DNA from: BP-133 sp040756995
GTDB taxonomy: Bacteria; Actinomycetota; Acidimicrobiia; IMCC26256; BP-133
Length of the DNA stretch: 64,000 nucleotides
Assembly (NCBI GenBank): GCA_040756995.1
Contig: JBFLYK010000016.1
Location: 1 to 64,000, forward strand
Direction: 5' to 3'
The notes under the pieces are model-generated. The model was given only the letters and a program-made list of their open reading frames with translations, searched no databases and was not told the origin of the DNA. The translations under genes were made by a program, and so were the position numbers. Below are positions 1 to 9,594 of the stretch, piece after piece (the first letter of the stretch is position 1; the number at the start of each line of letters is the position of its first letter).

Positions 1-1
1 C

Positions 2-427
2 GGGCCGCAAGGCAACACCGGACCGGCCGGGCCGGCCGGGCCGCAGGGCGAGACCGGACCGATCGGGCCACCAGGACCGCAGGGTGAAACGGGACCGGTC
101 GGACCGGCCGGGCCCGCCGGCCTGCCCGGCGCCCCGGGCGTTTCCGGGTGGGAGATCGTTCATTCGGGGCCGGTCACCGTCCCGCTGAACGGCAGCACCA
201 AGAGCATCGTGGCCCGGTGCCCGGCGGGCAAGAAGGTCTTCGGCGGCGGGTACAACTCGGCTTCGGTCACCGGCACTGACACCGCCACGGTCACCGCGTC
301 CTTCCCGGTCGCGGGCGCCGTCCCAAACGTCGACCCGCGGACGACCCCGGGCTGGTTGATCTCGGCCCGGAACGCCACCGGCGACATCATGCTGACCGCC
401 TACGCCATCTGCGCCACGGCCGTTTGA
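2..427 (+). CDS. Collagen-like repeat protein, C-terminal part (5' end outside window)
   Basis: The reading frame is open from the left edge to a TGA at 425-427. The first ~45 residues are perfect Gly-X-Y collagen-type triplets (GPQ, GNT, GPA, GET, GPI, GLP). About 90 non-repetitive residues follow, with CPAGKKVFGGGYN and two cysteines, ending ICATAV. Proteins of this kind in bacteria are usually secreted or surface-exposed triple-helix proteins with a small globular C-terminal domain. The CPAGKxxxGGG pattern recurs after collagen-like repeats in actinobacterial proteins (from memory). The ATG at 209 is internal and is not the start. Function is unknown and the N-terminus is missing. Confidence 0.8.
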   Translation, partial: GPQGNTGPAGPAGPQGETGPIGPPGPQGETGPVGPAGPAGLPGAPGVSGWEIVHSGPVTVPLNGSTKSIVARCPAGKKVFGGGYNSASVTGTDTATVTASFPVAGAVPNVDPRTTPGWLISARNATGDIMLTAYAICATAV

Positions 428-444
428 CCGCCTCGCCCGCGGCA

Positions 445-498
445 AGGAACCCGGCGCATCCCGGGTGGACTCGCACCTGCCCGGTGCGCCGGGTTCCT
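445..498 (+). terminator. Hairpin terminator after the collagen-like gene
   Basis: A perfect 14-bp inverted repeat: AGGAACCCGGCGCA at 445-458 and its complement at 485-498, with a 26-nt loop. It begins 18 bp after the stop codon. There is no U-tract, as is usual in high-GC actinobacteria. It could act in both directions and protect against transcription from putA. Confidence 0.75.
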
Positions 499-914
499 GA
501 TCGGCCCGGGGGTGGGGGTGGCCCCACCCCCAAAACGCCGGGTGGCGGGATGGTCGCCCGGGGCCCGGATCCTTATCGTGGTGAACGTGCCTCCTGCGAC
601 CGCCTCGCAGGAACGACTCACCGCCTCGACTGAGAGTTCGCCGGACGGTCCCCAGCCCGCCCAACGAGCCCGTCGGAGGCGGTGAGGCGCGTCCGGGCCC
701 GAATGGTCCGACCTTGGCCGCCGTCCGTCCGGGATGTCCCCGTTGTCCGAAGAGCCCGATAAGAGAAGTTCAAGAGGACGCGAAAAATTTGTGACGACCC
801 GGCGTCATGATCCCAAGTGTCCGGCGTTGTTCTCGTTGGAGGGATAGGGCATATGTCCCGGTCCCCCGGGCCCCCGCACGCCGTCCTGCCGGCCGGCCCG
901 CGCCCGCGACGCCC
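499..914. other. Non-coding gap, nothing recognised
   Basis: About 415 bp between the terminator and the putA stop codon. Several frames are open here, but none has coding character or a ribosome site. I see no promoter, RNA gene or repeat in it. The stretch near 760-800 is relatively AT-rich. Confidence 0.5.
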
Positions 915-3899
915 TTAAGAGCCTTCGCTGGGGGCGAAACCCTGCCGGATCGTGTTCTCCGTCAGAACCCGGGGCTCCACGAACTGGAGCAGGTAGTCGG
1001 GGCCGCCGGCCTTCGAGCCGACACCGGACATGCCGAAGCCGCCGAACGGTTGGCGGCCCACCAGGGCGCCGGTGATCCCCCGGTTGATGTAGAGGTTCCC
1101 GGCCCGGAACTCCTCGGCGGCCCGGGCGATGCGGGCCGGGGAGCGGGAGAAGAGGCCGCCGGTCAGGGCGTAGTCGGTCGACCCGGCCAGATGGAGGGCC
1201 TGGTCGAAGTCGTCGGCCCGCATGGCGACCAGCACGGGGCCGAAGATCTCCTCGGTCGCCACCCGGCAGCCGGGCTCGTCGGTCACCATGACCGTCGGGC
1301 CCACGTACCAGCCGCCGTGGGGCAGATCGTTGCGCTGCACCACGACCTCGCCCTCCACGCGGGCCGCGTCCTGATAGCGCCGCACCCGCTTCCAGGCGTC
1401 CTCGTCGATCACCGCCCCGACCGAGTTCCGCAGTTCCCGGGGATGGCCGACCAGGATGAGCTCCGACGCCCCCGCCAGCCGGTCGATCAGCTCGTCGAAG
1501 ATCGGGCCGACGCCGATCACCCGGGAGGCAGCCGAGCACTTCTGACCGGCGTAGCCGAAGGCACTGGCCACGATGGCCGGGACGGCCTGGTCGAGGTCGG
1601 CGTCGGTGTCGACGACGATGGCGTTCTTCCCGCCCATCTCGGCCACGACGCGCTTCACCTGAGCCTGGCCCGGCTGGTGCACGGCGGCGTGCTCGATGAT
1701 CGACAGGCCCACCGCCGCCGAACCGGTGAACGTCACGAACGACACCTCGGGGCGGGACACGAGCTCGGCGCCGACCTCCTCGCCGACGCCGGGCAGGAAC
1801 GCCAGTCCCCCCGGCGGGACGCCGGCTTCCAGCAGGATCTGCACCAACCGGTAGGCGATGCCCGGCGTCTGCTCGGCCGGCTTGAACAGCACCGTGTTGC
1901 CCGTCACCAGCGCCGCCGTCACCATCCCGCAGGGGATGGCCAGCGGGAAGTTCCAGGGGGCGATCACCACGCCGATCCCCCGCGGCTGGTACCGGTAGGT
2001 GTTCGTCTCCCCCGGGGCCTGGAGGATCGGCACGCCGGCCCCGAGGCGCAGCGCCTCCCGGCCGTAGTACTCGCAGAAGTCGATGGCCTCGGCGACGTCG
2101 GCGTCGGCCTCCTTGATCGGCTTGCCGGCCTCGAAGACCATGAGCGCCGCCAGCTCCGCCTTGCGGGCCCGCAGCAGCGCCGCCGCCTTGAACAGCACGG
2201 CCGCCCGGCCGGCGAAGCCCCGGGCGCGCCACTCCCGCCCGGCGGCCCGGGCGGCGCCGATCGCCGCCTCGACCTCGGCGGAACCGGCCCGCCCGCTGCG
2301 GGCCACCACCGTGGCGTAGTCGCCCGGGTCGACCGAGACGATCTCCTCCCGGGTGCGGACGGGCTGGCCGTCGATCAGCACCGGCGCCTCGAAGCCGAGC
2401 CGGCCCGGCGTCGCCCCCACCGCCGCCAGGAGGCGGGCCCGGGGCGCGATGCGGCGCAGCTCGGCCGGCGGCTCGTTCTCGAACGGCCCCGGGTTGGCGG
2501 GGTCGGTCGGCGGCCGCACCGGCGCCTCCGGCGCGGCGTCGGGCAGATCCTTCTCCTTGACCCTGGGTGGGCGGACGAGCTCCCGCAGCTCCTTGCCCTC
2601 GACGAAACGGTGCCGCAGGAACGACTCGTTCGACGTGTTCTCCAGCAGCCGGCGCACGAGGTAGGCCATGCCGGGTACCAGCTCGCCCACCGGGGCGTAG
2701 ACCCGGAGGCGCTGCCCCATCGACCGCAGCGCGGCGTGCACCGGCTCGGCCATGCCGTAGAGCATCTGCAGTTCGATCGCCCCGTCGGGCAGGCCGGCGG
2801 TCCGGGCGGCGGCCAAGCCGTAGGCCAGGCTGCGCAGGTTGTGGCTGGCGAACGCCGGCCGCACCGCCCCGGCGTTGTCGATCAGGTGGCGGACACAGCG
2901 CTCGTAGTTGGCGTCGGTCTGGGCCTTCTCCTCGAACACCGGCACCGGCCAGCCCTCGGCCCGGGCCACGACCGTCTCGTAGTCCCAGTAGGCGCCCTTC
3001 ACCAACCGGATCTGCAAGGGAACCCGGAGGGTGGCCTTCGACCAGGCGACGAGGTCGCGCAGGTCGGCGTAGGAGTCCTTCCGGTAGGCCTGCACCACGC
3101 AGCCGAGCTGCGGCCCGCCGGGGAACTCGTCGCCCAGCACCCGCACCAGCTCGAAGGTGAGGTCCTTCACGTCGTCGTGCTCGGTGTCGATGTGGATCGT
3201 GGCCGGCACTTCCCGGGCCCGCAGCAGGAGCGGCCGCAGCCGGTAGCGGGCCTCCTCCAGGCCTTCGGCCCGCGTCAGGGGGCCGAACCGGGGGGCCAGC
3301 GCCGTGGCCTTGACCGAGATGTTGACCCGGGGCAGCGGACCCCACGGATCCGATTCCAGCAAGGGCCGGACGGGCCAGGTGGCCGAGGACATCGCCAGCC
3401 GCTCGAGGACTTCGCCCACCCGCTGGGCGTAGCGGTCGGCCTCGGCCGACGTCACCGTCTTCTCGCCCAGCAGGTCGACGGTCGACGCCTCGCCCAGGCG
3501 CCACAGCGCCTCCAGGCGGGGCAGCGCCTCGGCCGCCGTCTCCCCGGCGATGAACTGCCGGGCCATCCGGTGAATGTTGCGCCGGGCCGTGGCCGCCGAC
3601 ACGCCGGCCCCGAACGGAACCTTGTCGCCGAGACCCAACCCCAGCCGCAGCGGAGCCGGCGTGGCGTCGCCCTCGAAGTACTCCCGGAGGTGACGCATGA
3701 CGTCGTCATCGTCGCGGCAGCCGGGAAACACATCGACGAAACGGAAGAGCTGCGTCTTGAACGCGCCCTTGGCCATGGCCCAGTCGAGCAGCTGCTCGCT
3801 CCACCACGAACCCCGGAAGAGCCGCGTCTTCTCTTCACCGCCGGCCTCGGCGATCTGGCGGGCCAGCGCCTGGACATCACGCTCAGACGGTGCGCTCAT
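915..3899 (-). CDS. putA: Bifunctional proline dehydrogenase / L-glutamate gamma-semialdehyde dehydrogenase
   Basis: 994 aa. It oxidises proline to P5C with FAD and quinone, then P5C to glutamate with NAD+. The N-terminal half is a proline-dehydrogenase barrel (about residues 100-430): NISVKATAL, ATIHIDTEHDDVKDLT, QIRLVKGAYWDYE and LRHRFVEGKE. The C-terminal half (about 500-970) is an aldehyde dehydrogenase: VIAPWNFPLAIPCG, FTGSAAVG, the general-base segment EMGGKNAIVV, the catalytic cysteine in GQKCSAASR (about residue 790) and EEIFGPVL. There is no DNA-binding domain and no extra C-terminal domain, so this is the minimal PutA type. Many actinobacteria carry the two enzymes as separate genes. 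The gene stands alone, divergent from the transporter cluster. The start is the ATG at 3899, which gives an intact N-terminus. Confidence 0.95.
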   Translation of the reverse strand: MSAPSERDVQALARQIAEAGGEEKTRLFRGSWWSEQLLDWAMAKGAFKTQLFRFVDVFPGCRDDDDVMRHLREYFEGDATPAPLRLGLGLGDKVPFGAGVSAATARRNIHRMARQFIAGETAAEALPRLEALWRLGEASTVDLLGEKTVTSAEADRYAQRVGEVLERLAMSSATWPVRPLLESDPWGPLPRVNISVKATALAPRFGPLTRAEGLEEARYRLRPLLLRAREVPATIHIDTEHDDVKDLTFELVRVLGDEFPGGPQLGCVVQAYRKDSYADLRDLVAWSKATLRVPLQIRLVKGAYWDYETVVARAEGWPVPVFEEKAQTDANYERCVRHLIDNAGAVRPAFASHNLRSLAYGLAAARTAGLPDGAIELQMLYGMAEPVHAALRSMGQRLRVYAPVGELVPGMAYLVRRLLENTSNESFLRHRFVEGKELRELVRPPRVKEKDLPDAAPEAPVRPPTDPANPGPFENEPPAELRRIAPRARLLAAVGATPGRLGFEAPVLIDGQPVRTREEIVSVDPGDYATVVARSGRAGSAEVEAAIGAARAAGREWRARGFAGRAAVLFKAAALLRARKAELAALMVFEAGKPIKEADADVAEAIDFCEYYGREALRLGAGVPILQAPGETNTYRYQPRGIGVVIAPWNFPLAIPCGMVTAALVTGNTVLFKPAEQTPGIAYRLVQILLEAGVPPGGLAFLPGVGEEVGAELVSRPEVSFVTFTGSAAVGLSIIEHAAVHQPGQAQVKRVVAEMGGKNAIVVDTDADLDQAVPAIVASAFGYAGQKCSAASRVIGVGPIFDELIDRLAGASELILVGHPRELRNSVGAVIDEDAWKRVRRYQDAARVEGEVVVQRNDLPHGGWYVGPTVMVTDEPGCRVATEEIFGPVLVAMRADDFDQALHLAGSTDYALTGGLFSRSPARIARAAEEFRAGNLYINRGITGALVGRQPFGGFGMSGVGSKAGGPDYLLQFVEPRVLTENTIRQGFAPSEGS

Positions 3900-4112
3900 C
3901 CCCTAAAGAGGCTACCGCCACTCCCAGCTTCTTCCGGCGGACGAATGCCGCGATTGAGGACTGAGGCCTCCTGCTTTCTCACCGGTAACTTGGGTGGATA
4001 GCATTGCCGGACGGATCCGGGACGCTGCGCCGCCCGGGTCGCGAGCGGGGGGAGCTTCGCGATCAGCCACTCGACACGGACATGGCGACGTCGTGCCCCG
4101 GCGGTACTGGCA

Positions 4113-5666
4113 GTGGGAATGCTCGCACTGCTACCGCTGGGCACCGGCGCGGGGGCGGACCCCACGTTCGTGGCCGGCAGCGGCCGGGCGCGGGCCAGCC
4201 TCTTCGAGATCGTGCCGAGGACGGGCGGCCTCGAGATCCCGATCAACTTCGGCAAGGCGCTCGTCACCTATCAGGGCTTCTCGGCCACGGCGACCAGCGG
4301 CGGCGTGAAGCCTCCGTCGCAGAACGCCGCCGACGGCGACTGCGGCGGCGCCCAACCGCCCGGTGGCGGAGACGGCGGTGGGGGCGGTGCCCCCGCTCCG
4401 CCGAAGCCCGGCGGCGGCAGCAGCCCCACCCAGTTCCCGTTCGTATCGACTCTGTCCGTGTCGACCGGCGACGAGGACGCCGAGAAGGGCCGCCAGATCG
4501 ACCAGGGCCACTTCCCGGACGGCAGCCCGATCACCGGCCGCCTGGAACACCAGGAGGTCAAGGCCACCGCCGACCCGTCCGCCTGGGCCGCCACCACCAG
4601 CGGCCGTCTGGCCTTCGGGCCGTTGATCGAAGTCGTCAACGGCCGCACCGAAGCCGAGACGGGAATCGTCGACGGCAAGGCCCGCGTGGCCCACGCCGTG
4701 ACCACCATGGACCAACTGAACCTTCTCGGCGGGCTCATCACCCTGATCGACGCCCGCTGGGAGGCGACACAGCGCACCGGCGACGGGCCGCGGGCCGACG
4801 GCACCTTCACCGTGGGTTCCGTCCTCCTCCAGGGCAAGCCACTGCCGGCGCCGCCGGCGCCCCCGGCCGGCCTGCCCGGCGGCGGCTCCGCTCCCCCGCT
4901 GCCCGACCCGCTGACCGTCCTCAACACGGCCATCGCCCCCAGCGGCCTCGCCATCGAGTCACCCAAGCTCGACACCGCCGGCGGCGTCGCCCGGGTCTCG
5001 CCGATGACGCTGCGCATCGCCGATTCGGCGCTCGGACGGGCCCTGCTCGCGCCGCTCGTCACCAGCCTCCAGCCCTTCCGGGAAGCGGTGGTGGGAGGTC
5101 TGCTGGCGATCTCCTGCGACTTCGGCGCCGCAGTGACCGTCGCCGACGTCGCCGCCGGTGTCCTCACGGGCACAGGCGGGATCCGGTTCGACTTCGGCGG
5201 TGTCAGCGCCACCACCGAGGGCGAGGTATACGACAACCCGTTCGCCGGTGGCGTCGGCGACGGCAGCGACGTCGGTGACGGCGGGTTCGGCGACGGCGGC
5301 GAAGTGCCCGGCCTGCCGGAGATCCCTGCCCCGGCCACCGCCTTCACAGGGCCGACGGGCGACAGCGGGCTGTCGTCCGGAACCGGCGGTGACCTGGGCG
5401 CGCCCTACGACACCGGCCTCGGCCGCCCGTCCCGCTCCGGAGCCGGTCCGGATCCCGGCTCGGACGCCGCCGTCGGCGACAACCCCGCCGGCGACGAGGT
5501 GGCCTTCTCCGATCCCGCCGCGCTGTTCGGGCCGGCGTCCCGGCATGAACCCGGCCGCAAGGGTGGGCGGGCCCTCGTCGTCGCCGCCCTCGCCCTGCTC
5601 GTCGTCGCCGCCCTCGCCGCGGCCGACGCCTTCCATCTCCGTCGAGCGTCCCGGAGTATCTCGTGA
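4113..5666 (+). CDS. Secreted/anchored protein of unknown function leading an ABC-transporter cluster
   Basis: 517 aa from the GTG at 4113. I do not recognise the family. After a hydrophobic start (LALLPLGTGAGA) comes a conserved-looking extracytoplasmic part (FEIVPRTGGLEIPINFGKAL), a Pro/Gly-rich stretch, a long domain with GLITLIDARWEA and FTVGSVLLQGKPL, and a Gly/Asp-rich tail. A C-terminal transmembrane helix (ALVVAALALLVVAALAAADA) is followed by a short basic tail. This suggests export and membrane anchoring. The stop overlaps the next gene's start by GTGA, so it is coupled to the solute-binding protein and probably serves the same uptake system. The start is doubtful: the frame stays open back to a TAG at 3999, and the upstream codons encode a better signal peptide (TWRRRAPAVLAVGMLALLPL) without any ATG/GTG/TTG. 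Confidence 0.75.
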   Translation: MGMLALLPLGTGAGADPTFVAGSGRARASLFEIVPRTGGLEIPINFGKALVTYQGFSATATSGGVKPPSQNAADGDCGGAQPPGGGDGGGGGAPAPPKPGGGSSPTQFPFVSTLSVSTGDEDAEKGRQIDQGHFPDGSPITGRLEHQEVKATADPSAWAATTSGRLAFGPLIEVVNGRTEAETGIVDGKARVAHAVTTMDQLNLLGGLITLIDARWEATQRTGDGPRADGTFTVGSVLLQGKPLPAPPAPPAGLPGGGSAPPLPDPLTVLNTAIAPSGLAIESPKLDTAGGVARVSPMTLRIADSALGRALLAPLVTSLQPFREAVVGGLLAISCDFGAAVTVADVAAGVLTGTGGIRFDFGGVSATTEGEVYDNPFAGGVGDGSDVGDGGFGDGGEVPGLPEIPAPATAFTGPTGDSGLSSGTGGDLGAPYDTGLGRPSRSGAGPDPGSDAAVGDNPAGDEVAFSDPAALFGPASRHEPGRKGGRALVVAALALLVVAALAAADAFHLRRASRSIS

Positions 5667-7465
5667 GCCTTCCGTCCTCCGCTTCCCCACCGCCGTCCCC
5701 GGCCGCCCGGCTGATGCGCGGCTACGGGCCGCTGTTCGGCTTCGCCGTGCTGTTCATGCTCATGGCCGCCCTCGTGCCGACCGTGGGCACCGAGATCAGG
5801 ACCGTGACGGTGGCCGGGCCCGGCGGCGCCGGCGGTCCGGCGGCCGACGGGGCGACCGCCGGTGACGGCAGCCCGGCCGGTACCGACGCCTACGCCCCCG
5901 GCGGGGCCACCGACTCCGGGGCCGGCGCCGGCGACACGACCGCCACGTCCGGGCCGCTCGCCCGGGGCAACAGTTCCGCCGCCGGGCGCGCCGGTGGCCG
6001 TGGGGGCTCGGGCACCGGCGGCGGCACCGGGGCGGCCGGTGCGGCGGCCGGGTCGGGCGGGGCGGCCGGAGGCAACCAGGCCGCCGCTCCGCCCCGGGTC
6101 GGAGGCTGCGCCAACCGCAAGGCCCAGGTGCCCAACGACCCCTACTCCCCGCCCTGCATCGCCTTCTCCGGCGACAACGGCGGCGCCACGTACCGGGGCG
6201 TGACGCCGACCGAGATCATCGTCTCCGCCCGCCTGGCCGGGCTCCCCGACTTTTCCGCCGCCCCGAGCGACAGCGGGCCGGCCGCCTCGTTCTCGATCAA
6301 GCCCGAAGAGATCAAGCGGACGCTCGAGGCGCTGGCCGAGTACTTCAACAGCCGCTTTCAGTTCTACGGCCGCAAGATCAAGATGGTCTTCTTCGACGGC
6401 AAGGGGAACTTCAACACCGAACTGCAGGGCGGCGGCCAGGAAGCGGTGGAGGCGGACGCCGTCAAGGCCGCCGAGGAGATCAAGGCCTTCGCCGACATCA
6501 TCGCCATCAGCGCGCCCTACACCGACGCTCTCGCCCGCCGCGGCGTGATGGCCTTCGGGGCGCCGTACATGTCGGCCGAGTGGATGGCGGCCCGGCGCCC
6601 CTACGCCTGGAGCCCCACGACCGACTGCACGTTCATCCAGCGGACGGTCAGCGACTACGTGAACAAGCGGCTGGCCGGCAAGCCGGCCAAGTACGCCGGC
6701 GGTGACCTGAAGGGCAAGTCCCGCACCACGGCGATCCTCGCCCCCGAGAACCCGTGGTACCAGCAGTGCGTCGAGGCGGGCGAGAAGGTCGCCCGGGAGG
6801 CCGGCCACCCCAACCAGGCCCGCATCGCCTACAAGCTCGACTTCAACACGCTGTCGAACCAGGCAGCCAGCATCATCGCCAAGCTGAAGAGCGAGAAGAT
6901 CACGACCGTGATCTGCGGCTGCGACCCGGCCATCCCGATCTTCCTCACGTCGAAGGCCCAGGAGCAGGGCTACCACCCGGAGTGGATCATCACCGGCGCC
7001 GGATTCATCGACCTCGACGTCCTCGGCCAGCTCTACCAGCAGGACCAGTGGTCCCGCTCGCTCGGCGTCAGCTTCATCGGCCCGCTGCAGCCACTGCGGG
7101 CCACCACCGGCTACAACGCCTTCAAGGCGGTGCGGCCCAACGAGGAGCCGTCGGCCCTGGTCGACATCCTCTACTACGAGATGTACCTGCTGGCGATCGG
7201 CGTGCAGCACGCCGGGCCGCAGCTGACTCCCGAGACGTTCGAACGCGGCATGTACGCCTGGCCCGGTGGCTCCGGTCCGGCGGGCACGTGGAAGTTCACC
7301 CCCGGCCGCCACACCCCGACGCAGGACGCCCGGGAGATCTACTGGGACCGCAACGCGACCTCGCCGCAGAACAAGGAGAAGGGCTCCTACGTCGATCCCA
7401 ACCCGGGCAAGCGGTACCGGCCCGGTGAGTGGCCCACCACCGACCCGGCCGTCCCCGAGCGGTGA
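5663..7465 (+). CDS. Membrane-anchored branched-chain-type ABC solute-binding protein
   Basis: 600 aa. GTG start overlapping the previous stop by four bases. Residues ~15-40 form one transmembrane helix (YGPLFGFAVLFMLMAALVP) with no lipobox. About 110 residues of Gly/Ala/Thr-rich linker follow, then a periplasmic-binding-protein fold of the leucine/amide group (VTPTEIIVSARLAGLPDFS, GVMAFGAPYMSAEWM, TTAILAPENPWYQQCV, ITTVICGCDPAIPIFLTSKAQEQGY). The family binds amino acids, amides or other small organic compounds; the ligand cannot be told. Anchoring by a helix and a long flexible spacer instead of a lipid is unusual. It delivers substrate to the fused permease encoded next. Confidence 0.85.
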   Translation: MSLPSSASPPPSPAARLMRGYGPLFGFAVLFMLMAALVPTVGTEIRTVTVAGPGGAGGPAADGATAGDGSPAGTDAYAPGGATDSGAGAGDTTATSGPLARGNSSAAGRAGGRGGSGTGGGTGAAGAAAGSGGAAGGNQAAAPPRVGGCANRKAQVPNDPYSPPCIAFSGDNGGATYRGVTPTEIIVSARLAGLPDFSAAPSDSGPAASFSIKPEEIKRTLEALAEYFNSRFQFYGRKIKMVFFDGKGNFNTELQGGGQEAVEADAVKAAEEIKAFADIIAISAPYTDALARRGVMAFGAPYMSAEWMAARRPYAWSPTTDCTFIQRTVSDYVNKRLAGKPAKYAGGDLKGKSRTTAILAPENPWYQQCVEAGEKVAREAGHPNQARIAYKLDFNTLSNQAASIIAKLKSEKITTVICGCDPAIPIFLTSKAQEQGYHPEWIITGAGFIDLDVLGQLYQQDQWSRSLGVSFIGPLQPLRATTGYNAFKAVRPNEEPSALVDILYYEMYLLAIGVQHAGPQLTPETFERGMYAWPGGSGPAGTWKFTPGRHTPTQDAREIYWDRNATSPQNKEKGSYVDPNPGKRYRPGEWPTTDPAVPER

Positions 7466-9594
7466 TCGCCCGCCTCCGACCGCTCCCCGGCGCGCGGGGG
7501 GCGGCGCCCGGCCTGCTGATTGGCGCGCTGCTCCTGATCCTCTGGCCGCTGGCGGCGGCGGTCCTGCCCCACGGCGCGCCGGTCGGCATCGTGCTGAGCG
7601 GGATCGTCCTCGGCACCGCCAACGGGCTGCTGGCCATCGGCCTGATCCTCATCTACCGCACGAACCGGATCGTCAACTTCGCCTACGGGTCGCTCGGTTC
7701 GGTCGCCGGTCTGTTCGGGGTTCAGCTCTATCTGAGCTCCGGGTGGAACTACTTCCTGGCGATGGGTGTCGCCGTCATCCTCGGCCTCGCCCTCGGCGGG
7801 ATCGTCGAGTTCCTCGTCATCCGCCGTTTCGCCCGCCAGTCGCGCCTCGTGCTCACGGTGGCCACCATCGGGCTGGCCCAGGTGCTGGGCGGCATGGAAC
7901 TGCTGTTGCCCGAACTGTTCGACGCCAACGCCGGGCCGCTCGGCGGATTCCGGTCGCCGATCAACGACAAGGTGTTCGAGATCGATCCGGTGATCTTCAC
8001 CGGCGACCACATCGTGATCCTGGCCGTCGTCCCGCTGGTGATCGGCGTGCTGGCCTGGTTCCTCGGGCGCACCGACGCCGGTATCGCCATGCGGGCCGCG
8101 GCCGAGAACCTGGACCGGGCCCGCCTCCTCGGCATTCCCGTCGCCCGGCTGTCCACGCTGGTCTGGATCGTCGGTGGCGGGCTGTCGGCGCTGACCTACG
8201 TGCTGACCGTCCCGAGCAAGGGCGCCGTCCCCAGCGGCCTGGCCGGGCCGGGGCTGCTCCTGCCCGCTCTGGCCGCCGCCGTGCTGGCCCGCATGGAGTC
8301 CCTGCCGGTCGCTTTCTTCGCCGCGGCCGGGCTCGGCGCCCTGGAGCAGCTGGTGTTCTGGAACGGCAACGTGCCGTCGGCCGCCGACGTGGTGTTCCTG
8401 CTCGTGATCCTGGCCGGGCTGTTGTTCCGCCGTGACCGCATGGGCCGTCTGTCCGACACGTCGAGCTCGTGGACGGACACCGCCGTCGCCCGGCCGATTC
8501 CCTTCGAGCTGCGCCGCCTGCCCGAGGTGCGGACGGCCAAGGCCGTGCTGTACCTCCTGCTGGCCGTGGCCGCCGTCGCCGCTCCCTTCGTGTACGGGTC
8601 GAGCACCACCCTCACGCTCTCGCTCACGCTGGTCTGGGCCATGGTGGCGGTCTCGCTGGTCGTGCTGACCGGCTGGGGCGGCCATATCAGCCTCGGCCAG
8701 TTCGCCATCGTCGGAGTGGGAGCGGTCACCGCCGGCAACATGGTGACGAAGCTCGATGCCGACCTGTTCGTGGCGCTGCTCGTCGCCGGGGTCGTGGGCG
8801 GGGTCGTCGCCCTCCTGCTGGGGCTGCCGGCCCTGCGGATCCGAGGGCTGTTCCTGGCCGTCACCACGCTGGCTTTCGCCGTCGCGCTGGACAGCTACTT
8901 CCTCAACCCGACGTACTTCGCCGAGTGGATTCCCGATCAGTTCGAACGGCCCAACCTCTGGCAGCGGTGGCCGCTGGAACGGGCCCGGACGATGTACTTC
9001 CTCTGTCTCGCCTTCCTGGTCCTCGTCATCTTCCTGGCCCGGGGGGTGCGGCGGGCCCGGGCCGGCCGGGTGCTCATCGCCTCGCGGGACAACCGCCGGG
9101 CGGCGGAGGCGGCGTCGGTGCCGACCACCACCGTGATCCTGTCGGGCTTCGTGTTCTCGGGGATCCTGGCCGGGATCGCCGGTGGCCTCCACGTGGTCCT
9201 GCTCCACGGCGCCCGCATCGGGAGCTACCAACCCGTCTACAGCCTCGAAGTGTTCGCCATGGCCGTCATCGGCGGTATGGGCTCGGTCGGCGGGGTGCTG
9301 CTCGGCGTGTTCTCCCTGCGGGCCCTCCAGAACGTCGATGCCAAGTACCGCCTGCTGGTCAGCGGCACGAGCCTCCTGGCCGTGCTGCTGGTCGTGCCCG
9401 GCGGGCTCGGTCAGGTGGCCTTCAACGTCCGGGACCGGTTCCTGAAGCTGGTGGCCAGGCGGCGCAACGTACTCGTGCCGAGCCTCGTGGCCGACGCCCG
9501 CCATGCGCCGGAACACCCCGGGCCTGAAGACGATCATCCCGAGGACGAGGTCGACCTGCTGGCCGGCGCGCTCTCCGGAGGTCGTGGCCGTTGA
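7462..9594 (+). CDS. Fused LivH-LivM branched-chain-type ABC permease
   Basis: 710 aa from the GTG at 7462, which overlaps the upstream stop as GTGA; an ATG at 7429 in the same frame would overlap by 37 bp and is less likely. Residues ~1-320 resemble LivH (GTANGLLAIGLILIYRTNRIVNFAYGSLG; later AAENLDRARLLGIPVARLS). Residues ~360-690 resemble LivM (TGWGGHISLGQFAIVGVGA, LLGLPALRIRGLFLAVTTLAFA, YSLEVFAMAVIGGMGSVGG). The two normally separate subunits are one chain with about 16-18 membrane segments. It forms the translocation path for the upstream binding protein and is energised by the fused ATPase downstream. Confidence 0.9.
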   Translation: MIARLRPLPGARGAAPGLLIGALLLILWPLAAAVLPHGAPVGIVLSGIVLGTANGLLAIGLILIYRTNRIVNFAYGSLGSVAGLFGVQLYLSSGWNYFLAMGVAVILGLALGGIVEFLVIRRFARQSRLVLTVATIGLAQVLGGMELLLPELFDANAGPLGGFRSPINDKVFEIDPVIFTGDHIVILAVVPLVIGVLAWFLGRTDAGIAMRAAAENLDRARLLGIPVARLSTLVWIVGGGLSALTYVLTVPSKGAVPSGLAGPGLLLPALAAAVLARMESLPVAFFAAAGLGALEQLVFWNGNVPSAADVVFLLVILAGLLFRRDRMGRLSDTSSSWTDTAVARPIPFELRRLPEVRTAKAVLYLLLAVAAVAAPFVYGSSTTLTLSLTLVWAMVAVSLVVLTGWGGHISLGQFAIVGVGAVTAGNMVTKLDADLFVALLVAGVVGGVVALLLGLPALRIRGLFLAVTTLAFAVALDSYFLNPTYFAEWIPDQFERPNLWQRWPLERARTMYFLCLAFLVLVIFLARGVRRARAGRVLIASRDNRRAAEAASVPTTTVILSGFVFSGILAGIAGGLHVVLLHGARIGSYQPVYSLEVFAMAVIGGMGSVGGVLLGVFSLRALQNVDAKYRLLVSGTSLLAVLLVVPGGLGQVAFNVRDRFLKLVARRRNVLVPSLVADARHAPEHPGPEDDHPEDEVDLLAGALSGGRGR

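Noticed and set aside
424..633. Open frames in the gap after the collagen-like gene
   Set aside because: They overlap the terminator hairpin, lack ribosome sites and have no coding character.
807..4001. A very long open frame on the plus strand opposite putA (and similar ones opposite or beside other large genes)
   Set aside because: High-GC coding DNA keeps other frames open; the product is low-complexity Gly/Arg/His-rich and unlike any protein, while putA is clear on the minus strand.
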